From Mytilus edulis (Eukaryota; Mollusca; Bivalvia; Mytilida; Mytilidae), in assembly GCF_963676685.1 (NCBI RefSeq), contig NC_092353.1:9449734-9513733 (forward strand): 64,000 nucleotides of DNA. The letters are read 5' to 3'. A model generated the notes under the pieces. The model was not told where the DNA came from, did no database searches, and saw nothing but the letters and a program-made list of their open reading frames with translations. How positions within the stretch are numbered: the first letter of the stretch is position 1; each line of letters begins with the position of its first letter. Made by a program: the position numbers and the translations under genes. Of this stretch, positions 52,458 to 64,000 are shown in pieces.

Positions 52458-53863
52458 AAAAAAAAACCGGCTACTGGGATTATGGTACCACAGTGTGTTA
52501 GAAATTAATTGCAGTTAATTAAGTTATTCTTGTATAAGTCAAATATATTAACCTTGCAATATTTTCATGATAAGACAGATGAACATAATTATGAATCAGA
52601 ATTCGTAGACAAAGTTCTAATTTAGGCACTGACTTTTCTACAGTTATGTTCCTTTGTAACTTGAAAACGTTTTGTCCCCGCACTCTCAAATTCCATGTAT
52701 GACACTTATACACAATGCTTAGAACCACAACAAATTGACACAGTTCGAATTATGGCATTGTGGTACTTACCGTTCTCGAGTGTTTTGTTTTTTTAATTTT
52801 AACATTTCGCCTTTTATAACTTGGAAAAATGCAAATTGTTTCGTATACGCACTGTAACTGAATTTTTTCCTCTTCCACTTTTCGTTTACCTCAAACACAA
52901 TGCTAAGTATTAAAACTTGCAGGTCTTTTTGTCTTTGTCAGTTTTTATCCGACTGATGAGCGTTAATTTCACATGGGTAATGTTGCCTGTATTTTGTAAC
53001 TGTTGTTCTTTTCACAAAAGGCAAAAAAATGTTGTGCAGGTTTTATTGTAGATTCCGATACTATTAGGGCATCGAGACAGATTATTAGTAACGCTGCTAA
53101 AATTGATACTGTTAATTACTATTAATTGTTAAAAATAAAATAACAAAAATACAGAAATCTGAGAGATATTTAAAACAAAGTTTTCTAATCAAATGGCAAA
53201 ATCAACGGCTCATACAGATAAAACGAATGGATCACTACTGTCATATTCCTGACTTGGAATGTTCTAATGTATATTTGTTTTGGATGAATCCTGGTTTAAT
53301 AGCTAGCTAAAACCTCACACTTGTATGGTAGTTCCATAAAAAAAATTCACTATATTGACAACAACGTATCATGAACAAATCAAACAGTTATAAAAAAGTA
53401 AAAGTGTAAAAAAAATAATAGGTCAACATTGTGTTAAAATCTCAATCACTATAACACAAACAAAGTAACATATCAAAAGACAAAAAACAAAACGGCTTAT
53501 TATATAGGCAAAGCATATCAACAGGAATAATTTAATTGTTCGAATATCTACAATATGCCTATGTCAACCTGTTCACTGTATATATATTGTATGAACACGA
53601 TCAGATTATTCGGTAGTTACTTGGGTGAATTACATGTGCATTTCAAAACTTCTGTTTTTTCCGGCAGGGCTTGAACTATATAATTTGAATATAAATGTCA
53701 CGGTTTTAGGAGGTAAAAACCCAAAGCCTCCTCATGAAAAATAACCATAAGAAAAACAACCAAACAGAACCAAAATATTTATTTGATTAAAATGTGGGCA
53801 ATCTCAACTTAATTAAAGATGCATATTTTTAGTACATTGTGAAGAGATTAGTACTGTTTCAAA
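50893..53863. other. intergenic between C1q genes, no supported gene
   Basis: AT-rich. A loose repeat of TTCCCCATAATCTCATTA-like units runs from about 51830 to 52130, and a poly(A) run of about 37 A lies at 52418-52455. No coding region is supported. Confidence 0.55.
52418..52455 (+). repeat. poly(A) tract
   Basis: About 37 consecutive A; it may be a retroposon tail or simple expansion. No source sequence is recognised upstream. Confidence 0.85.
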
Positions 53864-55444
53864 TTAAAACAAAAGCCATCCTGAAAACGTTGTTCGAGCT
53901 TGTTGATCGCTTTTTACAGTACCTTCATGATATGCATCCTGTGATCTTGTGTAAACTACATCCCCAAGCTTTAGGGTATGTATGACAAACCCCGAAGAAC
54001 AGTCCTCCTCGGCAGATGATTCGGAATCAACATAAACACTTCCATGGACTTTATTATCGATGACTAATTCCACTCCGATCTCACTATTTCGAGCTCCACT
54101 AGCACATACTGTCCATGTAAATGCATATGTCCCGGGAACTGATGGCCGAAAGATTCCGGTAAAGTTTTCATAACCATTTCCAACATTGCATTCAACTTTG
54201 TCATAAATGAGCGTATGTTTAACACCAAATGATGGAGCGTCAAAGGATGCCGATATATATGCAGAAAAAGCCACACCCGTCTTACCTGGAAGTTGATCAA
54301 GAAGGAGTCTTTCATTCCGATTTTTACCTGGAATACAGATAGGGTATACAATCGTCTTAAATCAATTGAAATACACTAAAATCATATCTAAAACAGGGTA
54401 AACGTGTCCTTATATAATCAAGCGATGGTCATCTAAGTGGATCTACAAGATAAATGCATGCTTGAAAGGCAGCCATTTTGATTTGATAATGCAAAACCGT
54501 TATAGGAAAAAAAAAATTTCACAATTAAAAATGAACAGATACATGTAAACTTTCTATTAAAAATATTGTATTTAATTTCATAGAGAGAAAAAAAAACTTC
54601 CATTTTGATCTCCAGCAGAAGTTCACTTTCAGATTTTGACGTAACGCACGTGCACCACATAATCTGTTTACATAGCGAAAAATATCCAGTAATGAGGGTA
54701 AAGTGAGATTCATGATGGAACCGTTCTCTCAAATGATTTTAAAACAGAATTATTGTCTAAGGAAAATAACTCTTTTTCCTTTCTAGCTTGTGATTTGATA
54801 AGTATAAGCTTGTAATTACGTAGACTATTACATTTGGATAGGGGGTGGGGTGAGATCTCACTTAACATGTTTAACATCGCTGCATTTTTGTACCTGTCCA
54901 AGTCATGAGCGTATGGCTTTTTTTAAGCCATTAAGCTTCCTAATTTTATTTCATTTATATATTTTGGAGTTAAGTATAACGCCCATTTTCACTGAACTAG
55001 TACACGGTTTTTTTAGGGGCCAGCTGAAGCCCGTCTCCGGGTGCAGGATTTTTTAACGCTTTGTTGAATACAAATTGGTGACCTACGACTGGTTTCTGCT
55101 CTTTGGTGGGATAGTTTTCTCTGTGACACTATCCCAATTTCCATTCTCAATTTAGTAATACTAGTAGTAGATTGTCTCAAACCTTTGGTATTGGATAGGT
55201 AACATATTTTTCGATTTGCGAAGCTAATAATATCTAATGTTACATTAGATTTACCTTGAAATATTTGTTCAATGTTACGTTTCCATTGTCGTAATTCAGT
55301 TATCTTATTTTCCATAACAGACAGCTTTGATTTCTCTGTTTCGAGATTCTTTTCGTAAATTTCCATTCTTTTCAGAAGTTCATCATTTTCAATTGCAAAA
55401 ATTCCACAAAAGAACAAGCACAAAATAAATCTAGCCAAAGCCAT
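53864..55444 (-). CDS. secreted C1q-domain protein (copy 2), two exons
   Basis: Exon 1 is 55444-55255 (190 bases) and exon 2 54327-53864 (464 bases), phase 1, giving 217 residues. The signal peptide (ALARFILCLFFCGIFA) is followed by a coiled coil (KRMEIYEKNLETEKSK...) and the C1q jelly roll (VAFSAYISAS ... FRPSVPGTYAFTW ... SGWLLF). The C1q exon is roughly 85-90% identical to copy 1, while the first exon is more diverged. Same strand, same intron position and a matching promoter make them tandem duplicates. The intron here is 927 bp, against 3.3 kb in copy 1. The family is a secreted immune lectin-like group; ligand unknown. Donor CAAG/GTAAAT, acceptor TATTCCAG. Confidence 0.92.
55004..55155 (+). 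repeat. family B repeat, nearly full, overlapping C1q intron
   Basis: From TTTTTTTAGGGGCCAGCTGA, CCGTCTCCGGGTGCAGGATT and CGCTTTGTTGAA to ATCCCAATTTCCATTCTCAA. It ends about 100 bases before C1q copy 2 exon 1 and is read on the opposite strand. Confidence 0.75.
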
Positions 55445-55454
55445 TTATAACCTC

Positions 55455-55501
55455 AGAGAGATAAGAATGTGTGTCATGATTTTGTCTTATCATATTTATA
55501 T
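55455..55501 (-). promoter_or_regulatory. proximal promoter of C1q copy 2 with TATA-like and opposed GATA sites
   Basis: On the minus strand TATAAATATGATAAGAC is followed by GACACACATTCTTATCTCTC. The GATAAGA and CTTATC motifs and the GACACA block match copy 1 in order and spacing. Confidence 0.55.
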
Positions 55502-55607
55502 CCAGACAATTGACCTTGCTTCTGAATATATGGCATGTAGATGTATTGTCATAAGTTGGTAAGTCTAGTGTCAATCGAAACTTGATGTGAACTTGACCTT
55601 TGGCCTC

Positions 55608-55690
55608 AATGTACAACTTGTATATGTTGTTTGAATTAAATGAGGAATTGTCTGATTGGCACTCATAACACATCTTATTATATCTATTTT
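55608..55690 (+). repeat. family A repeat, 3' end
   Basis: AATGAGGAATTGTCTGATTG and GCACTCATAACACATCTTAT match the family A end with a few changes. Confidence 0.55.
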
Positions 55691-55818
55691 AGACATAAAG
55701 ATATATTTGTTAGTTTTGTGTAGCACGACTACCCTTAATTTCCTCAAAATCTGCTTTGTGTTTTTTTATATAAGGGACTCTTGACCAGACTATGACTTTT
55801 TGACTCTTGACCTCTGGA

Positions 55819-56269
55819 TATGGTCCGAGACCACAATTAATTCGTAGTGCATTTCTTTTAGAACATAAATGAAAATTAAAAAAATTCCACCTGCGTTTTC
55901 TCAATGAAATTTTTACAGTGTGTTGTACTACTTTTGGGACAAATTAAATTAAAATTATAGAAAACTTCATCGGCTCTAACTCAAAATATGGACAATTTTA
56001 TGTTAAGGGCGTCTTGAAATCTTTTGACAGCTTCCGAAGTGCAATTTAAAACCTTTTTCAGCTCGACCAAATCACTACTTTCCTTTAAAATTCTGAATCC
56101 AACTTTTTTTACAGTATAATTTCACCCCCTATTTACTTTGAGGCATAAAACATGAAGAAATAAATTTGGAAGGGTAATAAAAAATATTGGCAAGTAACCT
56201 ACTATCAACGCTAGGGACGATATTTGGACAACGAAAATCAAGGGACGACAATTGTGGTCTCGGACCATA
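55819..56269. mobile_element. 447-bp MITE with TA target duplication
   Basis: Terminal inverted repeats TGGTCCGAGACCACAATT (55821-55838) and AATTGTGGTCTCGGACCA (56250-56267) are perfect over 18 bp, flanked by TA on both sides. TA duplication is typical of the Tc1/mariner group. There is no coding capacity. Confidence 0.8.
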
Positions 56270-56378
56270 TTGGGTGTGTCTCTTGATATGATTACCTTGA
56301 CGACAAGTCAGGAGTCTCTGTTTTTTGTTGATCTTGTATGTTTTTAATTGTAAGTTCAGTTTTATGTTTTGGAGTTTG

Positions 56379-56538
56379 AACTAGTACACACTTTGTTTAG
56401 GGGCCATCTGAAGCCCGCCTCCGGTCGAGGGATTTTCACGCTTTGTTGAAGACCCATTAGGGCCTTCGACTGCTTTCTGCTCGTTTGTCATGTTATTGTC
56501 TCTTTTACACATTCCACATTTTCATTCTCAATTTTTAG
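56379..56538 (+). repeat. family B repeat, nearly full
   Basis: GAACTAGTACAC, AGGGGCCATCTGAAGCCCGC, CTTTGTTGAAGACCCATTAG and CATTCTCAATTTTTAG blocks match the copy at 55.0 kb in order. Confidence 0.75.
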
Positions 56539-57659
56539 GAATATTAGGTTCAAATGAAAAGTAAATCCTTAATTTCCGTGAAAATTTGAGTGGGTCTCAT
56601 TGGGGTCTAAGCATGACGCGGGATTACTGACTTTTTGTAAGCGTTACACGTGAAAGTCAAATTATTGTGCCGTGAAAACGGGAATTGAAGTCTAGCGGGA
56701 CACGGGAATTTACAAAAAAAAAAATGAGAATTGCTTACGTACATAGTGTAAGTGGGATACGGGAATCTGACAAAACAGTAAGCGAGATCCGGGATCAGAA
56801 CCCCAACAAGACCCCCATTAGAGAGAACATTTACTGCTTTAGTACAGTTGTGATAGGTAATGCAAAATATTTTAATCATTTAACCTTAGATTTCATTTCA
56901 TTTCATGGACATGTAGATATGGATAGTCTGTTCTTACATCTTAAAAATTCACACAGAAGGTATACGCATATCAATAAACAGAACTCAATGCAAAGAACCT
57001 TTAAAGTACATTTAGACAGACAGCTCAATCTAGTGAAACACTTTGTCACAGTTATGTTGGTCACATGTAACTTGAAATATCGTTGTCTGTTACCAAACTG
57101 CACCGAGATCCTGAAAAAATATACAAGTTAATTCTAAAAGTAGAATTCAATGGAAGTAAATAAGCTGTTTACTTAAATAAATGTAAACTATGTCAATGGG
57201 CCACAGATGCCCCTGCTTGTGAAAAAAACATCAGTAAACTTCCACATATAGATGCAGGATACACGTTATTTTGACCGGAAATGTGACCATAAGCATTATG
57301 TATAAGTTTCAAAATATTTGGTTAAGGCAAACTGAAGTTGAAGAACGGTAACAACATATTTAACATTTTCCTATCTTAAGGCTCTGTGTTGACATTTGTA
57401 TCATTAGTACTCATACCACATCTTCTTACATATAATGACTCATGAACAGTAAAAGTGACGCCACCCAATATCGAACTTCATAGATCTATGTTTTGGGGTA
57501 ATAAGCATTGCGTATAAGGTTTATAACGTTTGATTGAGTAAAACTTATTTAAGAGAATGGAAACGAAATTTTGAGCATTTTCTATGTTTTTTATAGGGAC
57601 ACGAATTTTCATAAACGGTAAAGGTGACGCTACCAAATTTCAAATTTTATTTTGTGTTG

Positions 57660-58320
57660 TGTGGTACATGTAATAAGCATTGTCCCAGGTTAGGGGATGG
57701 TGGAGATCCCGCCTTATTCAGTATGTATGTGCCTGTCGCATGTAAGGAACCTGTAATTCAGTATTTGTCGTTTGTTTATGTTTACATATTTGTTTTTCGT
57801 TCATTTTTTGTTCATGAATTTGTCCGTTTCTATTCTCGTTTGAATTGTTTTACATTGTCATTTCGGGAACTTTTATAGGTGACTATGAGGTATGACCTTT
57901 GCTCATTGTTGAAGACCGTATTGTAACCTATTGCAGTTAATTCCTGTGTCATCTGATCTCTTGTGGAGAGTTCTCATTGGCACTCAAGTCATTTTAGGTA
58001 AAGGGTGGGGATCCCGTTAACAAATTTAGTCCCGCCTTATTCTATATGTATGCGCCTGTCCCAAGTCAGGAGCCTGTAATTCAATGATTGTCGTTTGTTT
58101 ATTTGTTACATATTTGTTTTTTGTACATACAGTAGGCCGTTAGTTCTCTCGGTTGAATTGTTTTACATTGTCATTTCGTAGCCTTTTAAAGCTGACTTAT
58201 TGTGTATGGACTTTGCTCATTGTTGAAGGCCGTATGGTGACCTATAGTTGTTAATTTCTGAGTCATTTGGTCTCTTGTGGAGAGTTCTCATTGACACTCA
58301 TGCCACATTTTTTTTTATAT
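57660..58320 (+). repeat. two family A repeats in tandem
   Basis: Two head-to-tail copies (about 57670-57998 and 57999-58316) share the order GGATCCC/GATCCCGCC, GCCTGTC, CCTGTAATTCA, TTGTCGTTTGTTTA, TTGAATTGTTTTACATTGTC, GCTCATTGTTGAAG, CTCTTGTGGAGAGTT and CTCATTG(G/A)CACTCA. They are about 75-80% alike and match the reverse copy at 9.96-10.3 kb. Confidence 0.8.
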
Positions 58321-61300
58321 TGTGTTTACGTTTTGTAGTATTTCCAAATATTGGTTGAGGCAAACTAAAGTTAGGAGAACGGGACTCATTTTTTGGGATG
58401 TTCGGGAAGGACGGACTAGGGCAACACCTCATGTCTCTCCATGGCACCAACACAGAAGTTCTGACTATTGTGCTGGTAATACTCATCTCAGTAGCACTGT
58501 CATTAGCACACACACAATTTATTATACAAATATTTAATCTTAATTTTTATTTTTTTTTGGGGGGGGGGGGGGGGTGGGGGCCGAATGATTATAAGTAATG
58601 CCTTCACAAGGAGTCTAAAATTTGACAAATTTATTGTACATATACATTTTTGTAATATTTTATAGCTTATTTTTCAACTAAATTTAAAGCTTACAAACTT
58701 AAATTGATCATCTTTTTCTTTTTATAAGTCTGTTAACATTTTGTTTTGAACAAAACGATTTGTTACTTATACTTCACATGTATTTTTTATCAAATCTGGC
58801 ATTATTACAAAGCCAATTAAAATAAAATTCAGTCGAACTTGAAAACAAATATGCAATCATTCAAATATATATGCAAGTCGTTAACTAGTCAAGTGTCTAG
58901 ATGCACATATCGTCGGTCAATTGAACGACTTGTCGTTTTAAAACTTCTAGAAATATTAACGGAAATAAGGTATGAGTAAAGAAAAATAAATGAAAACAGA
59001 ACGACTTAATGGAATAAAAGGATGTTCGATATACTGTATATTTCGGTTTATTTTTAAAATCTATACGATGCTTCAATTATTTTTATCTAGTTTCCTAATG
59101 AAAATAATTAAAAGAGAAGATAAATAACTTACAGCTTCCTTTACCGCCGATGCTGAAATGTTTAGTGTTATAAAACAATTTTAGCGTCTTTGACCTACTT
59201 TATTTTTTAATCGGATACTTGCGGTTATCTTCTCCAAGTTCAACGGGAACATTAGAATGATCTAGAATAGAACCCAGATGGAACCAAGAAGTCGGGTTGC
59301 TACAACCAAACAACCCGGATGTTGAATCAGTTACCATGGTTTCGAACAAAAGAACCAATGTTCAGAACCAAAAAAAAAAACACAGGTGGAACCAAGGTTT
59401 AAAACCAGAGTGCCCGGATAGAACCTTATTGCATTCAGAATTCTCTTGACTTTTTATACCTTCAACGTATTTTCCAAATCATTTATTTTTTTAGTATATA
59501 TAAATATGTATGTCATTCCGCACTAATCGCGATCAAAGTTGAGGGCCGATATCTCACAAAACTTGTTTACTACCGTCAAATATTCCTGAGCATTTTCTTA
59601 ATAAGAGGTCTAACGAATGCCATAGTCTGAATGCCTTTTTTTCTTTTTTGGTGTGCATAATTTGTTTTGTAATAGGAACATGCACTATTTATGTTGATTT
59701 ATTTTGTTCACGGTTTTTTTCATTTATATATTTATGACTTGACATATTGTGTGAACATCTTATTTTGCGTCACGTTTTATCAGTCTGGGGCAACACAACA
59801 TATATATTGCTAAAATTATTCTATGTACAAAAATAAAAATAAAAAAATATTTTTAAATTATTGTTAATATGTTAAGATTTTATTTTTTTCCTTGTATGTC
59901 ACTATGTGTCTTCTTGTAATCTTGAACATATTGAAGTTAAAAAGTATTATGTAGATGTAAATGCAGTGGTGTGTATCAATTTCTCTTTTTATTTATACAG
60001 AGATCATGATCAATATATGTTTATTGTACATTTGAAAATTTCATTTTGGAAATTCCAACGCTCGAATGAAGAGTTTTAGTGACGACGTTAGACTTAAACC
60101 TAACCTTCTCGAATGTAATCAAATCAGTCAAATTTTATGAAATGAATACATTTTCTATATTCATTCAAGTATTTAGTACGCTGAAACGCATCCATAACCA
60201 ATAGTTGTTTTAACAACATTAAATATTTATTATGATGGCATGAATGTGTATCTGAACAAAAGCCTTACTATCGATGTTCTTCATTGAAATTTCGAAAATT
60301 TTAATGCAATGGTGACATCCTTTAATTTACTGCTTGACAACGAAGAACATTCACTTTCATTTTCATTTTAGTCCAATAATTAATTTTATTAGTGACTCCA
60401 TTGATACCAGTGCTTTGTGCATCGAGCATGTAAATTTTTCTATACCAATAATTATATTCTTCGCAGCATTATTTATCAGGCATGATACGGTGTTCGAATT
60501 TAATTAAAACTTGATGAATTTTTAATGACATTCCATTTACAAGTTTTAATAAGCTTTACAAACTTTAGTTATTGAATTATGATTAATAAGTTATTGATAA
60601 TGGTATGACTTGGGACTGGGTAAAAAACAGGAAATTTGGTTTTTAAGCTAAAGTGATGTTGTCCAATAACTTGGGGTTGGGTGAGGGGGAGGGAAAGAGT
60701 ATCAAAACACTTTGTAATAGAGTATATTATACAAAAAAAAAAATTGATATATCATTAAATTAAACTAGAAATGTCTATTGAATATTATTATTTTCCTAAT
60801 GTAAAGTTTAAATTTTTGATCGTGAAACAGGTTTAACTGAGACATGTGAGACTCATTGTGACTTGCTCGAAGTATGAGAAGTCGCAGGTTAGAAACATAA
60901 TCCCACGTCAGACTTCATTGGTATAGAATGCTTCACAATTAAGCTTAAGGCATTTATAAATAAAGCAAATATTGTGGGGCTCGGAGTCAATTGTTGTATT
61001 TGAATATACATGTCGAGAGGTATAAATTTATCTTCCAGACTGGCTGATCTGTTTTGAAAAGTGAACTCGAACCGTTCTGATGATTTGTTGTCATTTTACT
61101 GTTTGTTTCCATATGCTCATGTTTTCTAAAATTGGTACTGGCTAGAAGATGAGTTTTTGAATGATCTCGAGAAAACAAATTTCCCTTTTAACTATTTCGA
61201 ATTTGAACTGTTCATGCTAAATAAATATTCAATTTGTCTTGATAGTTTTTTTTCTGTATGATGATACTTGAAAATTTGAACACTTTTAATAAGCTGTCTC

Positions 61301-61690
61301 ACAAAAATGATAACAAACAAAAAACGTATCATTTTCATGTTTTGTCTTGAAAACTTATTTCCTTTCAAGTCGTCACCTTTATATAAATTTTAAAATGCAA
61401 TAATAGACAATAATTTGGAAGCTTTAGCATATCATGTTATACACTTAATATTTTATATAAATAGTTCGATTTAGTTAATTATTACTTTCTGTTTTATAGG
61501 TGTTTTTTTGCGTATTTGTAATCGAACAACAATCTTACAAAACATAATTAATATCTACATTAAAATAAGAAGTTGTGGTTTGATGTACATTTATGAATCT
61601 TTGTTATCAATTGCATATCCTGAAGACTAAAATGACACTTTTGTTTCCGTCCATGTTTTCGTTATATCCCACTTGATATTTTGTTTTTAC
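58321..61690. other. intergenic, no supported gene
   Basis: Includes a T-run/G-run tract at about 58548-58577. The remaining DNA is AT-rich with no supported coding region; it would include the 3' end of the minus-strand 310-codon gene's transcript. Confidence 0.5.
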
Positions 61691-61692
61691 AA

Positions 61693-62625
61693 CTATACCA
61701 TACATGTTTTTGATCGAACAATGTCAGTCATTAGATAATCTGGTTTTCTCTGTCGTTTATTAAAAGTTTCCACATCAACTAGAAATGAACGTATTCTAGT
61801 ATTAAGTTCATCATTTCCTTTCGCCCATGCGTATCTTTTCTGTTTAAATTCATCTGTTTTATCCGGTTTTCCATATTTTTCTTCTGTTTCTATTTTACTT
61901 AGTTCTGTTAGTTCTCTCCGTGAACGAATTTGTCGCTTTCGCAGTTGCATTGCATACGCAACTTCAGGTTTCATGACCGGTATATCCTGAGCCTCCATCA
62001 CTTCACCGTCTTTAAGATCTTGAAATCTGACTATTGCTGGGCGACGCTGTCGTTTACTTCGCTCTTTTCTCAGATAAGCTGGCGAAGAAAGACAACGAAG
62101 TGTCATAAAACTTCGGTAGCCTTGAATGTTTTTATGTATAACTTTAGTGTCATTTTTAGATGAAGATTTCGAGGAAGTTAACTTCTGCATAGAAATAGCA
62201 AACATAGTCAGAGTACTAACAGGTGGCTTATCAGAGTCACGACGTATATTGTTCTCAACATGAGTCTGTGGTCTGCTTCCTAAACTAGAACTTTGCATTC
62301 CATAAGTAAGTACTTCCGTTGTGTGTGGTGTTCCATCGCGTGATTTTGGAGTATGAGATCGTCTATCATACAGAGAAACACTGTCTTTAATCTCACCACG
62401 TTTAATAGCAGAACTTAAACGCGAAATTTCTTCAGCTTCCTTTCGCGCCTCTTTTAACGCATCGTCATTATCTATACTTGCTCTAAATTTTGCTTTGTGT
62501 AAACTGGCTATTTTACTTTCCAAACTGTCTGATAAGAATGAGTTTTCTTGATATGTTGTACTGTGATCAATTTTGATGTTCCCTCGAGAATCAATATCAG
62601 TATGGTGCTTACTTGTCGAAGGCAT
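61693..62625 (-). CDS. 310-residue basic, disordered protein, unknown
   Basis: A minus-strand frame of 310 codons with balanced composition, rich in Ser, Arg, Lys and Asp. Residues ~35-80 form a charged helix (ALKEARKEAEEISRLSSAIK). A central Ser/Thr-rich stretch follows. The C-terminal half has a run of basic and aromatic motifs (KRQRRPAIVRFQDLKDGE, QLRKRQIRSRRELTELSK, and YAWAKGNDELNTRIRSFLVD). I recognise no family; it may be a cytoskeletal or nuclear scaffold. The start ATG is the first in frame after a good 3' splice site at 62681-62682, so the full coding region is probably this single exon with a spliced 5' UTR. No signal peptide or membrane segment is seen. Confidence 0.8.
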   Translation of the reverse strand: MPSTSKHHTDIDSRGNIKIDHSTTYQENSFLSDSLESKIASLHKAKFRASIDNDDALKEARKEAEEISRLSSAIKRGEIKDSVSLYDRRSHTPKSRDGTPHTTEVLTYGMQSSSLGSRPQTHVENNIRRDSDKPPVSTLTMFAISMQKLTSSKSSSKNDTKVIHKNIQGYRSFMTLRCLSSPAYLRKERSKRQRRPAIVRFQDLKDGEVMEAQDIPVMKPEVAYAMQLRKRQIRSRRELTELSKIETEEKYGKPDKTDEFKQKRYAWAKGNDELNTRIRSFLVDVETFNKRQRKPDYLMTDIVRSKTCMV

Positions 62626-62680
62626 CTTATATTCTAATTATCAACAATATTCCCATTTCAATTCGTTTTGTTGAATGATT

Positions 62681-63197
62681 CTGAAAGTATAAAAAGAAGT
62701 TTTTTTGTCAAAACAGACCAGACATTGATAGTGTATTTTATCTTAAAAAATATCAGTAAAAGATTGAAATTCGATGAATAATGTTTGTTTTTGTGAGTAA
62801 TTGATGATTGCCTATCGTCCAACAGCAAATATTACATCCACCAGTAGAGGGCCATTTCAGTTTGAAAGAGACATTCTTTCTACCCTGCTGTGAAAAATTT
62901 CAGCAAAATCCGTCAGCAAAATCAGATTTTGTGATCCAGGGGGTTGATAGATTGACTTTTAATGCTGCTAGCGTTAACGAAAAGCGGCAAATACAAATAT
63001 CACAATATGTAAATTGTGATAATTTTCTTCTTTTTAATTCCTTTTTCATTATTCAAGATAATATTTTCTGTCCAGGTTAACATTATGAAATACAGTTGAA
63101 AAATGAATCCGTTCGTTATTTATTTTATATGACTATCAATTTCGAAAATTATATGGTATGGATACAAAGAAACCACAAAATGAAATTAAAAACTAAC
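62681..63197 (-). other. probable 5'-UTR intron of the 310-codon gene
   Basis: On the minus strand a strong donor CTCAG/GTTAGT (exon ending at 63198) pairs with a strong acceptor TTTTTATACTTTCAG/AATC (exon resuming at 62680), 55 bases before the ATG. It is inferred from splice consensus only. Confidence 0.5.
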
Positions 63198-63199
63198 CT

Positions 63200-64000
63200 G
63201 AGAAAGTTGACAACCATGAATAATCTTCCAATAACTTGAGATATTTATTAATATTCTATTAACAGTTAAAGTTTATGTGTAGAACATTAAATAGAAGATA
63301 ACAAACTTTAACCGATCTTCTTTCATAGAGAGTTTGTTCAAATGTTCTTTAACAATAAGTTATGCACAAGGATACTATCTCTTCTGACGATATGTATGTC
63401 GTAAATCTGTCAAGCAACAAGTCGTTTAATACACTGTTTCTATTGAAATGTTTAAAGGATGCTCTATCCGACATGCTGAGTGTATACATCTCCTAGCAAT
63501 CATCACATTTACTTAATGCATGGTATTAGATGTGTAAATACACCTGACTGAATTATATAAAAACACTTATCTGACATTGTAATATCACTCAGTCCGCAGC
63601 AAATTATATATTGATTTTAATTGGGTAATATTACCTTGGCAATATATAAACAATAGCTTATGCCATTCCGTGATAAGTGAATACTTGAAAGGCATTAATT
63701 CTTAATTAATTTTCAGAAGTTATTGCAAGAATTGATTTTCTGGTTAAAATATGGGATACATTAGATTTAGATTGAAAAACGGGAGGATCAAAACTATCTT
63801 CAAAAGGTATGCAAGTTTTAATAAAAAGATATATAAAATAGTTTTCTGTTTACCATCCCACTTCTTCATATGGTTTGATTTGTTCTAGATATACATGAAA
63901 TAGTTGCCACTGAATGTTGCCGGAAATAGCAAATATTAATATGACTGTGTTTATTTTCTTTAGTTTTACTTCGTATATATACGGTTTGGATCTCTAAAAA
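63200..64000. other. intergenic, probable promoter area of the 310-codon gene
   Basis: AT-rich with no open reading frame worth calling. The first untranslated exon and promoter of the minus-strand gene should lie here, but no motif pins the start site. Confidence 0.4.

Noticed and set aside
54433-54732. Minus-strand frames of 62-99 codons in the C1q copy 2 intron
   Set aside because: They lie wholly within the intron defined by phase-matched C1q exons and have no domain.
56685-57131. 148-codon + strand frame
   Set aside because: Low-complexity GGGATACGGGA-type repeats at its start, no domain, no splice or promoter context.
57624-57878. 84-codon + strand frame
   Set aside because: Falls within a family A repeat copy.

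Overview
The window is AT-rich, intron-containing, repeat-dense animal DNA, most likely from a marine mussel (Mytilus or a close relative). Three things point there: several dispersed repeat families that I recognise from memory as common in mytilid genomes, two tandem C1q-domain genes of the kind expanded in bivalves, and hammerhead-ribozyme-bearing repeats. The species call is inference; no marker gene was used.

The centrepiece is a complete Polinton/Maverick (virus-like DNA transposon) at 18654-36583, about 17.9 kb. It has terminal inverted repeats of about 480 bp, ends 5'-AG...CT-3', and is flanked by a perfect 6-bp target duplication (GTTAGT, 18648-18653 and 36584-36589). The left half is a compact + strand block: a small unknown protein, DDE integrase with chromodomain, jelly-roll minor capsid protein, basic protein, double jelly-roll major capsid protein, adenain-type protease, packaging ATPase and two small conserved proteins. 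A separate transcription unit encodes the protein-primed family B DNA polymerase. All of these frames are open and all catalytic motifs I could check are present. Integrase and TIRs would serve insertion, polymerase replication, and the capsid, protease and ATPase genes particle formation.

The right half (28.7-36.1 kb) is accessory and mostly on the minus strand. It holds a SOCS-box-like protein, a + strand single-pass membrane protein, a three-exon PC4-domain protein with an acidic tail rich in SUMO-interaction-like motifs, and a four-exon signal-peptide/Thr-rich-stalk/membrane-anchor glycoprotein with two possible terminal exons. Splice signals and phases fit exactly. These spliced, host-like accessory genes are the most novel part of the window. 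Minisatellites and an intronic host repeat fill the gaps.

Outside the Polinton there are four host genes. A 721-residue disordered protein lies at 41.9-44.1 kb (+). Two C1q-domain genes on the minus strand (46.9-50.8 and 53.9-55.4 kb) share exon phase, exon-1 length and a proximal promoter block with opposed GATA sites. A 310-residue unknown protein lies at 61.7-62.6 kb (-) with a probable 5'-UTR intron. The long intron of the first C1q gene holds a canonical hammerhead ribozyme in a short repeat, and an inverted Penelope-like element fragment with a GIY-YIG endonuclease domain and hammerhead-like motifs.

The first 18 kb and the remaining intergenic DNA contain no gene I can support. They hold a 26-bp and a 33-bp minisatellite, a 3.36-kb TIR element with a 5-bp target duplication, a 137-bp palindrome, a 447-bp TA-flanked MITE, tandem repeats near 40 kb, and many copies of two mussel repeat families.
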